NCBI GenBank assembly: GCA_947247005.1 | Contig: OX365957.1 | Span: forward strand, 12,062,817 to 12,126,816 | Source: Spisula solida | Lineage: Eukaryota; Mollusca; Bivalvia; Venerida; Mactridae | DNA length: 64,000 bases | Reading direction: 5' to 3' | Shown here: positions 1 to 10,616 of the stretch, in pieces | How positions within the stretch are numbered: the first letter of the stretch is position 1 | Layout: every line of letters starts with the position of its first letter | The notes under the pieces: generated by a model | Told to the model about the DNA's origin: nothing | The model's database searches: none | The model's input: only the letters and a program-made list of their open reading frames with translations | Position numbers and translations under genes: made by a program

Positions 1-189
1 TAGTATTGCATGAATTGTAGAAAACCTTGCTGTCAAACGCAGTCAATCGCTAGGAAACGTTCCAGCACAAACAGTAGACCGTCGATACATTGTTGCACAT
101 TTGATCAGGACTTGTAAAACAATAGTTTAAACACGATCATAATTAATAATGCACACTAAGATATCGGAATTTTAGAGATAATAACTTAC

Positions 190-298
190 TTTGAAGTTTT
201 ATATTTGGCATTAGTAGACAGCATCAATGGTTGCTGCATCAGATAAACAGTACGAATAATATCGTGTATGTTTGACCATATCCTGTCCATATCAACGC
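190..298 (-). CDS. TTLL gene exon 9 (GVDMDRIWSNIHDIIRTVYL), last exon in window
   Basis: The acceptor is GGTTTATTTCAG before 298 and the donor is GTAAGT after 190. The exon is 109 nt, entering in phase 1 and leaving in phase 2. It encodes VDMDRIWSNIHDIIRTVYL, MQQPLMLS and NAKYKTS. A '..(L/I)W..I...I..VYL' helix and then 'KYK(S/T)' precede the C-terminal catalytic strands of TTLLs. The first 57 coding bases and the acceptor are the source, or the last member, of the 77-bp tandem array that extends to 855. An acceptor one unit further upstream would put a TGA in frame near 240. Confidence 0.88.
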
Positions 299-855
299 CT
301 GAAATAAACCAACACTCAGATAAACAGTACGTATAATATCGTGTATATCTGATCGGATATTGTCTTTATTGATGCCTGAAATAAACCAGCACTCAGATAA
401 ACAGTACGTATAATATCGTGTATATCTGATCGGATATTGTCTTTATTGATGCCTGAAATAAACCAGCACTAAGATAAACAGTACGTATAATATCGTGTAT
501 ATCTGATCGGATATTGTCTTTATTGATGCCTGAAATAAACCAGCACTAAGATAAACAGTACGATTAATATCGTGTATATCTGATCGGATATTGTCTATAT
601 CAACGCCTGGAAAAAACCAACACTCAGATAAACAGTACGTATAATATCGTGTATATCTGATCGGATATTGTCTTTATTGATGCCTGAAATAAACCAACAC
701 TCAGATAAACAATGCATATGAACTGGTTTATGTCTGACCGGATAGTGTCTATATTGATGCCAGAAATAAATCAACACTCAGATAAATATTACGTATAAAA
801 TGGTGTATGTTAGACCAGACATTGTCTATGTTGATGCCTAAAATAAATTAACATC
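240..855 (-). repeat. 77-bp tandem repeat of TTLL exon 9 start plus its splice acceptor, 8 units
   Basis: Units start at about 240, 317, 394, 471, 548, 625, 702 and 779, all spaced 77 bp. Each minus-strand unit holds TTTATTTCAG, then about 59 bp homologous to the start of exon 9 (IHDIIRTVYL is still readable), then an 18-bp link. Unit 1 is the real exon boundary. Units 2-6 and 8 keep an AG acceptor; unit 7 has lost it (CTGG). Internal units are more like each other than like unit 1. Confidence 0.95.
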
Positions 856-1244
856 CAGCCATTGTTCCCCAAATGTAACCAGAGCGCTGTTAGCCCTCGG
901 GGAACAGGGTTTCGTGGTTTACGAGACATAGTACTGTTTTCATACTTTCATATTCTAAAGGCTAGAGTGCATTCCGTGAGAAATGCAGGAACTATAACGA
1001 AGACACATTAATTTTTAATAGTCTTTACTTATTTGTTCTCAATTCGTGCTCTTTTATACTTTCAAATTGCCCCTTTCTATTTGTGCCTGAGACATGCTAC
1101 GCAAGTAATGTCCGAGGTGTCCCTCGTGTGTTACACTAAAATGGGATTAAGCCAATAAAACCGTGATTGACAAAGCAGACAATAAAAAGAAGATCATCAA
1201 ATTTTAAAAACTATTATTGTACTTGTCACTGTTATAGTGCAAAG

Positions 1245-1664
1245 AGGAGCATGCCCCTACTGCCACATACAGAATGCAAGGAGCAATAAACAAGCTTACC
1301 GCATGGGCTGATTGGTGTGTAACGATAAACAAAGAGAAACCGTCGACTACACATCACATTGTCGTCAAAACAGAAAACAGGGACGGTGAGAAAGGGAGAC
1401 ACTCCTGTGACTGAAGCAAATGAGGCTTGGTACCTTGGAATCACCTTTGAAAAGTGGCAAACATGGAAGCCACACCTCATAAAAGCAGAAGGAAAGGCAA
1501 GACGGAAACTTGCAAAGATGCGAAAGCTAGCGGGAACAACTCAAGACAGTTTACCAAGGTACAGTGAGACCCCATATAGAGAAATGCTCTCATGCATGGT
1601 CAAAAACAGCCAAAACCAACCACCAAGCTCTGGATAAAGTACATAATCAGCTCTGTACATCATG
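1245..1664 (+). pseudogene. Non-LTR retrotransposon (LINE) reverse transcriptase fragment, left half of interrupted copy
   Basis: Reading across frames gives KLTAWADWCVTINKEK, then WYLGITFEKWQTWKPHL, RRKLAKMRKLAGTT and SKTAKTNHQALDKV. These are the thumb and connection region after the RT catalytic core in RNase H-bearing non-LTR elements. There are at least two frameshifts, so it is dead. Its continuation resumes at 2723, after an inserted second LINE. Confidence 0.8.
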
Positions 1665-2722
1665 ACAGGCATACCAATCAATCAAAGAACTGGAAGACTG
1701 TGCCATATCAATCAATTCTTAGATGAATGAAAACAAACTAAAAATAAACAATTCCAAAACTGAGTTCATTATGTTTGGCAGCAGAGCTCAATTGAAGAAG
1801 TGTTCCACTACTGTGATTAATGTTGCTGGTGAGGAAATCAAATCTAACAAATCCATAAGATATTTGGGTGCTTTCTTAGACGAAACTTTGAATTTCAAAG
1901 AACATACTAAGAAAAAATGTCGTACGGCCATGTTGAACTTCTTACGCATTAAAAGTATCAGGAAATATCTCACTAAAGAGGCTACTGAAATTTTAATTCT
2001 ATCACTTTTTATTTCCCACTTGGATTATTGCAATGTTATTTTGTACGGTATAGCCGATAGTGATTTGAGCAAAATGCAACGTATACAAAACATGTGTGCC
2101 AAATTAGTTTTACTTCGCAGAAAATATGATAGTTCTAAAGATGCACTTTTTGGTTTACACTGGTTACCAACTAAAGCCAAAATTAACTTTAAACTTCTGT
2201 CTGTGATGTTCAATTGTTTTATTGGTAATGCACCACTCTATTTGACGGAACTGCTAACAAAAACTACCCCAAGACGATCGGGTTTGAGATCATCATGTTA
2301 TGTTGACTTTAGCTACGTTGTTCCTTTTAACAAAATAAAGACATTTAACGACCGTTGTTTCAAAACAGTTGGTCCAAAATTATGGAATTGTCTCCCCTTA
2401 GACATAAGGCTGTCCGAGTCTTTAGAGGTTTTAAGAAGAAGCTGAAAACACACTATTTTAGAGACTTTTATACGTTGTTTTAAGATGTAACTGTCAATTC
2501 TGTGCAATAGGATTTATTGCTGGTTGTTTTACCTTTTATTGTCGTGACTCATAATTAATTTTATGTTTTAGTTCGTAATATTGTTTTATGTATTGTCGTT
2601 TATAATCTGTCCAACCTGTATTAGTGATATTTTACCACTGTTTTATATTTTATGTCTGATTGTACAACGCCTTTGAATATGTAAATTGTATAAAAATAGG
2701 CGTTTAATCAAATAAACAAGTT
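1665..2722 (+). pseudogene. 5'-truncated CR1/L2-like LINE inserted in another LINE
   Basis: An open frame from 1723 to 2445 encodes the C-terminal RT region. It shows MNENKLKINNSKTEFIMFGS (the palm/thumb 'N..K(T/C)' motif), IRYLGAFLDE, FISHLDYCNVILYG, KMQRIQNMCAKLV, LHWLPTKAKINFKLL and GPKLWNCLP. The frame extends upstream with stops (KELEDCAISIN, with TGG to TAG before MNENK). The AT-rich 3' UTR ends near 2720 with no long poly-A. The RT active-site part is missing. Length and order fit CR1/L2-type elements. Truncation left only the last third of ORF2. Confidence 0.8.
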
Positions 2723-3800
2723 GCAGGTACCAAGTCCACGCATATTGCCTTCATGAAGAAGATAACAGGTGTACAACCACTTCAAGGAAGAAGAGATGCC
2801 AAAGTACAGTTGTGTTCCAGATCACCCCATGTCAGACAGAGTGAAAGGAATCACCAAGAATCGGATCAAGCGTAACAGCTTCGTACACGAAGTCAAGAAG
2901 CCCGACAAAGCCTATGCAACTGACCTGACAATCCCTACTACCCTACTTGGTAAAGAAGACATTATAGACCCAGTTCAAATGACCTCATCTACAGCATGGC
3001 AAACAAGAGGATGATCGTATTAGAAAGAGCCACACCCTTGACATGATCCATCGCGACTTTCCATCGGAGACATGGACTCACGTCTACACAGATGGCTCTG
3101 CTACTAGAGCAGTAAAAGACGGAAGTGCTGGCGTCGTCATTCTACACCCATCGAGAAAAGGAGAGACACAACACACAGCAACAGGAACACACTGCAGTAA
3201 TTACAGAGCAGAGACTGAAGCACACACGAAACCAGTGCCAATGATTGAAGACTCGACTGAGTTGTCCTGACAGATGATATGTCTGTATTAGAAGCTCTGA
3301 CCAACAACAAGGTTCCTCAGCTTGCAAAATACTTGCAAAGAATCAGCACCAACCTACGCGTGACCCTCCAGTGGATCTCAGCACACTATGGAGTGGAAGG
3401 CAACGAAGAAGCTGACAAACTGGCCAAGCGAGGTGCTCAGTCAGAGCAACCACCTGTGTGAGCAATTTACAAGGAGAAAATCACCATCATCAGGTCCCTT
3501 ACTAAGTCGAGACAAGAGGCAGATGCATATCATCTCCTAAGCAGGGCAGATCAAGTGATAATGGTTTGACTCCGGTCTGGACACAATTAACTCAACGCAC
3601 ACATGCACGTGGCACAGAAGACGAGACAGCAGAATACATCCTCCAAAGATGTAAACATCACCACCAGGGGCGAGATGCAAAGTGGCCTCAAGAAACAACT
3701 CTCCAACATAAGCTTTAAGGAGACGTTGAAGACCTGAGTAGAACCACATCCTCCATCGCAGATACTGGCGTGATTGCGTAGAGCGAACGCCAGTAAGTAG
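2723..3800 (+). pseudogene. LINE fragment, right half: RNase H domain and 3' end
   Basis: Continues the element broken at 1664: STHIAFMKKITGVQPL, then VYTDGSATRAVKDGSAG (RNase H first Asp), NYRAETEAH (the Glu region), a frameshift near 3270, and WISAHYGVEGNEEADKLAKR (last Asp). After 3460 frames again alternate, but NRLNAHMH and a His/Cys-type tail can be read. The copy ends in a TAAG-type short repeat near 3800. Several stops and frameshifts show it is inactive. Confidence 0.8.
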
Positions 3801-3857
3801 TAAGTAAGTACAAATGTATCATCAAAATAAATGATCAATTTTAGATGTTGAATTAAA

Positions 3858-4250
3858 GAACCGTAACTCTACCTTGCATCATTTTTTAGTTATTCCCCTT
3901 TGATTAATTTTACTAGAGCATTTCTTGTCCAAAGCATAACTTTGTCACTATACGGTTGAATGACTTAAAACTTGGTATGTATGTTTTTTACAAAAAGTCC
4001 TAATGCAGTGCACAAAAACCATAACTCTACCTGGTGCCATTTTTTAATTATTTCCCTTTGATTGATTTTATAAGCATTTCTTGTCCGGGGCATAACTTTG
4101 TCACCATAAGTATGAATGACTCCAAAATTGGTATGCATGTTTCTAGCTGTGACATGAATCATAACTCTACCTTTAGTTTTTGAATGATTCCCCTTTGATT
4201 GATTTTATCAGGACATTATTTGGTCCAGATCATAACTTTGTCAATTTTAG
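3858..4250. repeat. Three degenerate direct repeats of about 150 bp
   Basis: Units begin near 3858, 4014 and 4155 and share 'cataactctacct', 'cctttgattgattttat' and 'cataactttgtca'. They are diverged and non-coding. Confidence 0.7.
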
Positions 4251-5247
4251 TTAACTTTGTCAAATTTGATTCGTATGACTAGAGAACTCTTGTGAGTCGG
4301 ATATATAGCCCAATACTGGATAGTTTTCCATGAAAAAAGTGCATGTCGTCAGGCGATACATGCGACTCGCGGAGCTTTTATTAATTGAATATAATTTAAT
4401 TGGTTAAATTGTAATAATCAAATAATACAGCACATTTTGTATTTTGGTGGATTTATGCCTACAAAAATGTATTTCTTCTATGTATGTATACCCACGTTTA
4501 TATAACTATAAGAATTAAAGTGAATACCAGTCGACGCACGACGCCCTACATAGCAATACGATATTGCAACAATTCGATATTGATATACGTCAACATTACA
4601 CAATACCAAACACATACGAGAGGCGTTTTTTAAGTTTCATGAAAAACGTTTTATTTTGTTTATCGTGTGTTCAAATTACTTCTTTGACATTTAAATAGAG
4701 CAATTCGTGAGACATTTTGTAATATGAATCGAACGCGCGAGGGTGTATCATACCAAATGGCACATCGTCAGAAATGGAAATCCGGCGCAACGTTTTTACT
4801 GACTATGTTCCAATAAATGTCTATCTTGTGACATTTTGATTGGTGATTATAATGTGGCACAAAATATCGCAACACGATTTTGGGAATATTGAGACTTTTT
4901 CAAAAACTGACCAGTGATGTTATGCTGCCCGACGCCAACGTTATGTGCGGTTATTTTAGGCCGTAGTTAATTGGTAGCTTTTTAGAAGGGGGCAATCTGT
5001 TGGTTAGTTTGAAGATTTCTTGGAGGTGACGTCACATTTTCGCCGAGTAGCTCTTCCCGACGTTACCATAGATACAATTAGAACGACACCTTACTATGAA
5101 ATCGTAAGAACATTAAAACATATATCGCGAATATGTGTATTTGTCTCTCTGCAAAATATCACTTAGTTTAAGCAAACGTCGAAAATGCTATGAAACTTTT
5201 CCTGGACCTTAAAAAAACGCCCCTAGCTTGCATAACCATCTACTTAC

Positions 5248-5326
5248 CTTTATTTATCATGTACCTGTCAAATGAGTCCTTGCTGTCATACATTTTATCT
5301 TCATACAAATCTTTGAAAGATGGAAT
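5248..5326 (-). CDS. TTLL gene exon 8 (IPSFKDLYEDKMY...)
   Basis: The acceptor is TTTGTTTCAG before 5326 and the donor is GTAAGT after 5248 (excellent consensus). The exon is 79 nt, entering in phase 0 and leaving in phase 1. It encodes IPSFKDLYEDKMYDSKDSFD and RYMINK. This is the variable helical linker following the W at the end of exon 7. The next exon begins with two bases that complete a Gly codon. Confidence 0.88.
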
Positions 5327-6633
5327 CTGAAACAAATTAATCACCACTAAAGGAACATAAACAAGAGCTGCCACTAGACTATTCGTAGTAATTCGTCATT
5401 GAACAACTGCGTTCAAAACCGGCCATATTTTTTATTGTACGACTCATTTGGTTACAAGACAAGGAACGCTTATGCAAGTTTTAAAACATAAAACGGGAGA
5501 TTACCCGAACGAAACGCATAATATGGTTATCGCCATTAACTAGTGGCAAACACTCAAGGACGGGTTCTGCAAAGCATCGGGAGTCATCGGGTGTCATCGG
5601 GAGAAACTATGTGCCAAAAACGAGCCCAACCCTCACCAAAGGTTAGAATAAGTGCAGCGGCCAACAACTTAGTTCGGCTTAGGGGAACGAGTTCGCTATC
5701 ATCAATAGGCTCCGTTAGGATCCGTTGTCCAAAGTATACTACAGATACGTTGTGGTAAGTTCGTCTTCGCTAAAACCTTGTGTTACCGTTGCGGCAAATG
5801 CGTCACGTGTATCCATTGGCCTACGTTTGACTACAGTTAAGTTTTGCTGTGGAAAGTTCGCCTCCGTTTGCTCTTGTGTTACCATTGCGCTCGTTGCGTC
5901 GAATACCTGTCGGTCTCAACAGACGTTTGTCCAACAATGGCTGTATCAATCATGTTTTGCCAAATCAGACATGCATGAAGTACGTGCGTTTTTGTCATGA
6001 TTTTACTCGTTATACCTAAACTTACCTTAATTTCAAAATAATATGACAAATATCGTATGCGTAGGAAACCAATCGAGCATCCTTAAAACGATTTATACAT
6101 TGTACTGACGTATTTACATCACAGCCTAGGATCAAAACCAACCCCACTCTAAATATGAGACATCAAGAGCATTGTAATCAACGAACAGTTCGGAATATAT
6201 ATAGTTGTATATAGAACATTATGAGTTACTACAGGAATTTCTATTAGTATGACCTCGCCCAGGTATAACCGGAATAATAATAAAGACTTTATTTTACCAG
6301 GAAACTCATTTGACAATTTAATTAAATGGCAATCTACCATGAGATCCTCAGCAATAAAACAGTTGAACAAGAACACTAGTGCATAAAAGAAAAGAGCATA
6401 ATGGCGATTTGGCCCATATGTCGTCCACAATATCATAATTTTATATATAATTTGGGAATTTCATATAAGAGTTTCAGTGAAAGGATGTGCGAAATCGATA
6501 CATTTTATTACAAATTTCAATGTGCACTCACTACACTGTAAACACGAAACATTTTCTAAACATGTTCAGCAAATCAAACTCCGATAAAATGTATTCCTTC
6601 GACCACAATATGAACAAATATAAAGAAACCAAC
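5327..6633 (-). other. TTLL intron between exons 7 and 8
   Basis: About 1.3 kb. The only structure I see is a weak direct duplication (5750-5800 against 5847-5897, sharing 'cttgtgttacc' and 'tgcgtc'), otherwise unremarkable AT-rich sequence. Confidence 0.5.
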
Positions 6634-6718
6634 CTTCCACATTGGCAAGTAAACATCACTTCGAGTATATGTATCAACATCTGAGGCATTAAATGGATAG
6701 TATTCTTTGGCACAAAAT
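6634..6718 (-). CDS. TTLL gene exon 7 (FCAKEYYPFNASDVDTY)
   Basis: The acceptor is TTATTGTAG before 6718 and the donor is GTTGGT after 6634. The exon is 85 nt: one base completes a codon, then 28 codons, leaving phase 0. It encodes FCAKEYYPFNASDVDTYTRS and DVYLPMWK. An 'R.(C/A)...Y.PF....D.YV..D.Y.P.W' block follows FDIG in TTLL15-like proteins as I know them, so order and content both fit. Confidence 0.9.
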
Positions 6719-7333
6719 CTACAATAACAGACACAGTCAGTGTGACGTTCTCATTAATACAACTTGGCAATATACACGTATTCACTTCAGTGTAGTCATC
6801 ATTTAAAATTGCCTCCCTTTATGGCTAATTATGCACAAAATTCCAAGTCCACAGTGTGTCATTTATTGCGGATTGAGTATAATTATAGGCTTGCTTGGAT
6901 TATCTATTTTTTGGGGATGTGGATGGTTCGTTCTATGTCTGACACTTGCGTGGATGGCTATACTAGGCGCTGTCGTCGTTTTTGTGTGGCTTTGGATTGT
7001 TTGTGCGCTACAGAATTTACTCAATATAGTCCAATCGCAACATTAGAAAACGCTTCTTACTCTGTCACGAATAATGTTTATGTTGCATCATTAAACATTG
7101 GGGAATACGCCGCTTCGGTCTGTGTCAAGAACACGGTAACTAAAATAGCAAATCAGGTTCCAAACGATTAGTTAAAATAGGTTATGTGTGAATGTACCAC
7201 TCGGGACTGAAATTGGGGCTGGAGACGTCAATGTAAAGCTAATCCTAAAAATATTTGGAAAAGGGGCAATGACCCTTTAATTATAATACCAAGACATACA
7301 TTTTTATTTAATATATAGATTCAGCATAGTATA

Positions 7334-7565
7334 CAGTAAAACCTCGTTACCTCGAGGACCCATCGGGACAAGCCAAACGCTCGAGTTAAGCCAGGTGCTC
7401 GAAATATCCGAAATCTATGATGAATTGTTGTTATGACTAAGTGTTACTGTGTTTATAATGAAAAGACGTTTGCCAATATAGAGCAAATTCGTCGGGACTT
7501 TGAAATTTGCTCGAATTAGGCCGGTTGCTCGAATAAACGCTGCTCGTATTACCGAGGTTTTACTG
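7334..7565. mobile_element. Tigger/pogo-like MITE, 232 bp
   Basis: Terminal inverted repeats begin CAGTAAAACCTCG on both ends and are flanked by TA dinucleotides (7332-7333 and 7566-7567). The TIR consensus and TA target duplication are typical of pogo/Tigger (Tc1-mariner superfamily) elements. The 232-bp interior has no transposase, so it is non-autonomous. It lies in the TTLL intron between exons 6 and 7. Confidence 0.85.
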
Positions 7566-7655
7566 TATATTAAACAAACAATTGCGAAAACTCGTATGAC
7601 ATCATCACCAGAAACGTCCTGTAGTAAAGAAACGTCCTCGTTGCATGTGTTATAC

Positions 7656-7797
7656 CACAGGAACTTGCAAAGTAAAAAAAAAGGAAAAACAAAGAAGAAA
7701 AATTCAGTAGATCTATGCCTACCAAAAAAATATATTTTGATACAGGCTCTCAGTATTGATTTTTTCCCATTTTTTTTAAATTATGCAAGTTCCTGTG
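7656..7797. mobile_element. CACAGGAAC foldback MITE, copy 1
   Basis: Perfect terminal inverted repeat CACAGGAACTTGCA / TGCAAGTTCCTGTG. The 142-bp element is flanked by a 7-bp direct repeat GTTATAC (7649-7655 and 7798-7804). A sister copy is at 13307-13449. Confidence 0.85.
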
Positions 7798-7888
7798 GTT
7801 ATACCACAATCAACTGAGGTAATACGGATACACTGCAGTGATACTCCGTATGTATGAATTGACAACTCGTAATAAATCCTCTATATAC

Positions 7889-7978
7889 ATACCGTGGCTT
7901 AGATTTTTATCTTTTATAATATACACTCTTAGTGGATCAAGTGACGTCATTATGACATAGACGCCAATATCAAACATT
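7889..7978 (-). CDS. TTLL gene exon 6 (MFDIGVYVIMTSLDPLRVYI)
   Basis: The acceptor is TTTATTCAG before 7978. The exon enters with one base that completes the previous codon and encodes MFDIGVYVIMTSLDPLRVYI and IKDKNLSHG. The (K/M)FDIG.YV..TS.(D/N)P(L/M)R.Y(I/V) signature is one of the most diagnostic TTLL motifs. Two overlapping donors exist. GTATGT after 7893 has the better consensus but leaves phase 1. GTATAT after 7889 leaves phase 2, which matches exon 7, so I chose 7889. The alternative is the better donor plus an unseen micro-exon. Confidence 0.88.
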
Positions 7979-8435
7979 CTGAATAAAAAAAAACACAATT
8001 ATATCTACAAATACATTGAATATCACGAGGGAGGTTTTAACATTTGCTATCCCAAATGGACTACGCATTGATTGATATACATGTCGGTGGCTCCCGTAGT
8101 ACTTATGTTGTCAAAATTTTGACGAAAAAATGTGAGTATTTTATTTGTTATCGATGTATGTTAAAATTACAATGATTTGCCAAAATATCTTAATGTAGTG
8201 CTACCCTGTATACATTCACAAACATGTACATGTATGTATCTTATTTGTATCTGTAGAAATGACAGAGAAAAATTTATTCTCCGTCCGGCTTAATTCCTGT
8301 TGTGGAAGCATGAGGTTACCTTAATTCCGAAAAGTAACAAATTAAACGGCGATCTATTCTGATTGATGTAAGGCTTCGAGGTAGACCAAATATTGCGCCA
8401 AATCGTACAGATTCAGAAAAGACGAAAATAATTTT

Positions 8436-8765
8436 GATGCAGCATTAAATGGACCATGCAGCATCAAATGGACCACTACAAATGGACCATGCAGCATCAA
8501 ATGGACCATTACCAATGGACCGTGCAGCATCAATTAGACCGTAAAGCATCAAATGGACCACTACAAATGGACTGTGCAGCATCAAAAAGACCACTACCAA
8601 TGAACCGTGCATCATCAAATAGACCGTGAAGCACCAAAATGGACCGTGCAGCATCAAATGGACCACTACAAATGGGTCGTGCAGCATTAAATGGACCGTG
8701 CAGCATCAAATTGACCGTGAAGCATCAAATGGACCGTGCAGCATCAAACGGACCATTACAAATGA
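8436..8765. repeat. Minisatellite with 'gcagcatcaaatggacc' units
   Basis: Alternating short units of 'gcagcatcaaatggacc' and 'actacaaatggacc' types fill about 330 bp. ORFs here on both strands are repeat artefacts. It lies in the TTLL intron between exons 5 and 6. Confidence 0.9.
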
Positions 8766-8811
8766 TAATTATAATAAATGTATATTACTATATACATGTA
8801 CTCATACGTAC

Positions 8812-8881
8812 ATTCCATCAATAAGATATGGTTTCTCCACAAACTCCTGAACGAACGTACCATTTGTCTTGAAGTCCAATT
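8812..8881 (-). CDS. TTLL gene exon 5 (FVQEFVEKPYLIDG)
   Basis: The acceptor is GTTACAG before 8881 and the donor is GTACGT after 8812. The exon is 70 nt, entering in phase 1 and leaving in phase 2. It completes the Glu codon from exon 4 and encodes LDFKTNGTFVQEFVEKPYLI then DG. The F(V/I)Q.(Y/F)(I/V)..P.L(I/L)DG pattern is the ATP-grasp strand that precedes the magnesium and substrate site. A minisatellite (8436-8765) begins only about 47 bp past its donor. Confidence 0.92.
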
Positions 8882-9062
8882 CTGTAACACGAACCAGGGA
8901 GGCACATTAAATTGTGTGATGACTATGTCAGTTTGTCAGATGTTAAATTAACATTAATTTAACTGTTACAATTAATTTGGGATAAATCTACAGAAATGTA
9001 TATTCTACTCATACAATATAGCACATCAATAAAAACTGCATGATCATCGATCAATAGCTCAC

Positions 9063-9138
9063 CTTCAATCTTTCTGACATTAATTCCACGATGATGATTG
9101 TTTTTCTGTACCCACTTGGCGGATGGGTTCTTTCTGGC
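9063..9138 (-). CDS. TTLL gene exon 4 (KWVQKNNHHRGI, ATP-binding loop)
   Basis: The acceptor is CGTTTCAG before 9138 and the donor is GTGAGC after 9063. The exon is 76 nt, entering in phase 0 and leaving in phase 1. It encodes ARKNPSAKWVQKNNHHRGIN then VRKIE. The K-W-V-Q-K-N..HRGI pattern corresponds to the ATP-grasp nucleotide loop, which in many TTLLs reads as KP...RG.GI. The short length means an ORF-length filter would miss it, but both splice borders are good and the phase matches the neighbours. Confidence 0.92.
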
Positions 9139-10192
9139 CTGAAACGTAATCAGAAGTGTAAAGTAGCGAGAAACAGTATTGACATGAAACATTAGACATT
9201 GCGTAACATTTCATTAAAATTATAGAGTGTTATTACCCGGGCTCCTTTTTGGTCACATGTAATTTTGTTTAACCCGTAGAAAACGATTAATAATAAATTT
9301 TCGTTCGTGAAAATGTACACTTATCATTGAACAAATTGCCTTTAACCTATTCTTGCTTACTGCCAGTTTTTCAATCTCACAAATTAATTTCTACAAATGA
9401 TACAGTAACGAGTGGTTTTTGCACGTGGAACACCTCCGCTTTGATTCTTTACGATAGTTCATTAAGCTAAGAAAACAGAAGTAGCCAATATTTTCACGAT
9501 GGGCTAGCCTAATTACGGATTAGTCTGGGCAAGGCAGACTTGGACCTGTATCCTAAACATGTTCAGGCACCCGAACTATTTAAATGTATCAGAAGATTAA
9601 TATTTTCTTATTATAAGCTTCGTAAATGTATTACGTTTGGAAATGAGAAAACAACAAAACTATTTGTGTCGTTTCGTATCAAGTTGTTTTAAAGAAGTGT
9701 TAGGGTGGTGATGGGGTTTCCTTTTATTATGGTGATGTCTAACTGTATCGACAGTAACATGGTCAAATGATATATCAAATTATACTTCTAAATGTTAGCT
9801 TTTCATTGGTATATGAAAACATCATCAGAGATCAAGCATTTTATCATGGCATCCGACTGTAATGGGGTCAGATATAATGAAACACCCTGTACCAATATGT
9901 TCTTACGGTTACATACATAACATAATCAGATACGTTTTAATAGTAAGACAGATAAGTAATGGGAAAATACAAATACAGGTATGCCTTCTAATCAATCGCG
10001 GCTCTTTGGTAACGTAAAATACCATAAATATTAGGAGAAACATAGGTTACAGAAACATTATTCGTTACAAGCTACTACTGTATGGCATTTCATATCTATT
10101 TGTTCATGAAATAAACATAACTACAACATGTATATGATATAAATTGAGGCCGTTTGACCATTAGATCAATACAAATTAAAGGTCCATCAAAA

Positions 10193-10616
10193 CATAAATA
10201 AATAAACCAGATTTATATAGCGCCCTTTTCATGCGAACGCACGTTCAAAGGCACTTTACATTATTTTTGTCGCAGCCACAAGGGCGCAGATGCATCCTCT
10301 ACAAGTGCAGATACAGCATGATCTGAGACAAAGAGAAATCCCCTGAAGGGAGAGAGAGACGTTGGATACAGGCATGTCCGGCGCTGCAGAAGTGCGCCTA
10401 GCTCTTATTTGGAATAGACAGCCTGGTTCTTTGAGGTGCCCGGTGTATAGCACCAATACACAGCTTCGTGGCACTTCCAGATACTTTTCAGATCACACGG
10501 CCAGATATAGCGGGAAATATTATAAATATTTCAGAAGTGTCAAGTTCCGATGCCAGGGATTGAACCCACGACCTCTGGATTGACAGTCCATTGTGTTACC
10601 ACTGAGCTAAATCCGC
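10193..10616 (-). mobile_element. tRNA-derived SINE with a tRNA-Asp-like head
   Basis: On the minus strand the head at 10616-10545 reads as a tRNA: GCGGATTTAGCTCAGTGG (A box), an anticodon loop CTGTCAA (GTC, Asp) and GGGTTCAATCCC (B box). The acceptor stem is not paired, so it is not a functional tRNA. A body of about 330 bp follows, ending 'gggcgctatataaat' and a TTTA-type tail at 10193. Pol III head, conserved body and short tail are the parts of a SINE. The family name is not assigned. Confidence 0.75.

Larger units (their letters stand above)
299..5247 (-). other. TTLL intron between exons 8 and 9
   Basis: It holds the 77-bp array (to 855), 856-1244 without recognised features, the nested LINE pair (1245-3800), degenerate triplicate repeats (3858-4250) and about 1 kb (4250-5247) in which I see no coding exon or clear repeat. 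Confidence 0.7.

Noticed and set aside
1..189. Search for a tenth TTLL exon
   Set aside because: Acceptors such as TTTGACAG near 40 lead to a reading frame without the expected motif; the next exon is probably outside the window.
8445..8850. ORFs on both strands
   Set aside because: Repeat translation of the 'catcaaatggacc' minisatellite.
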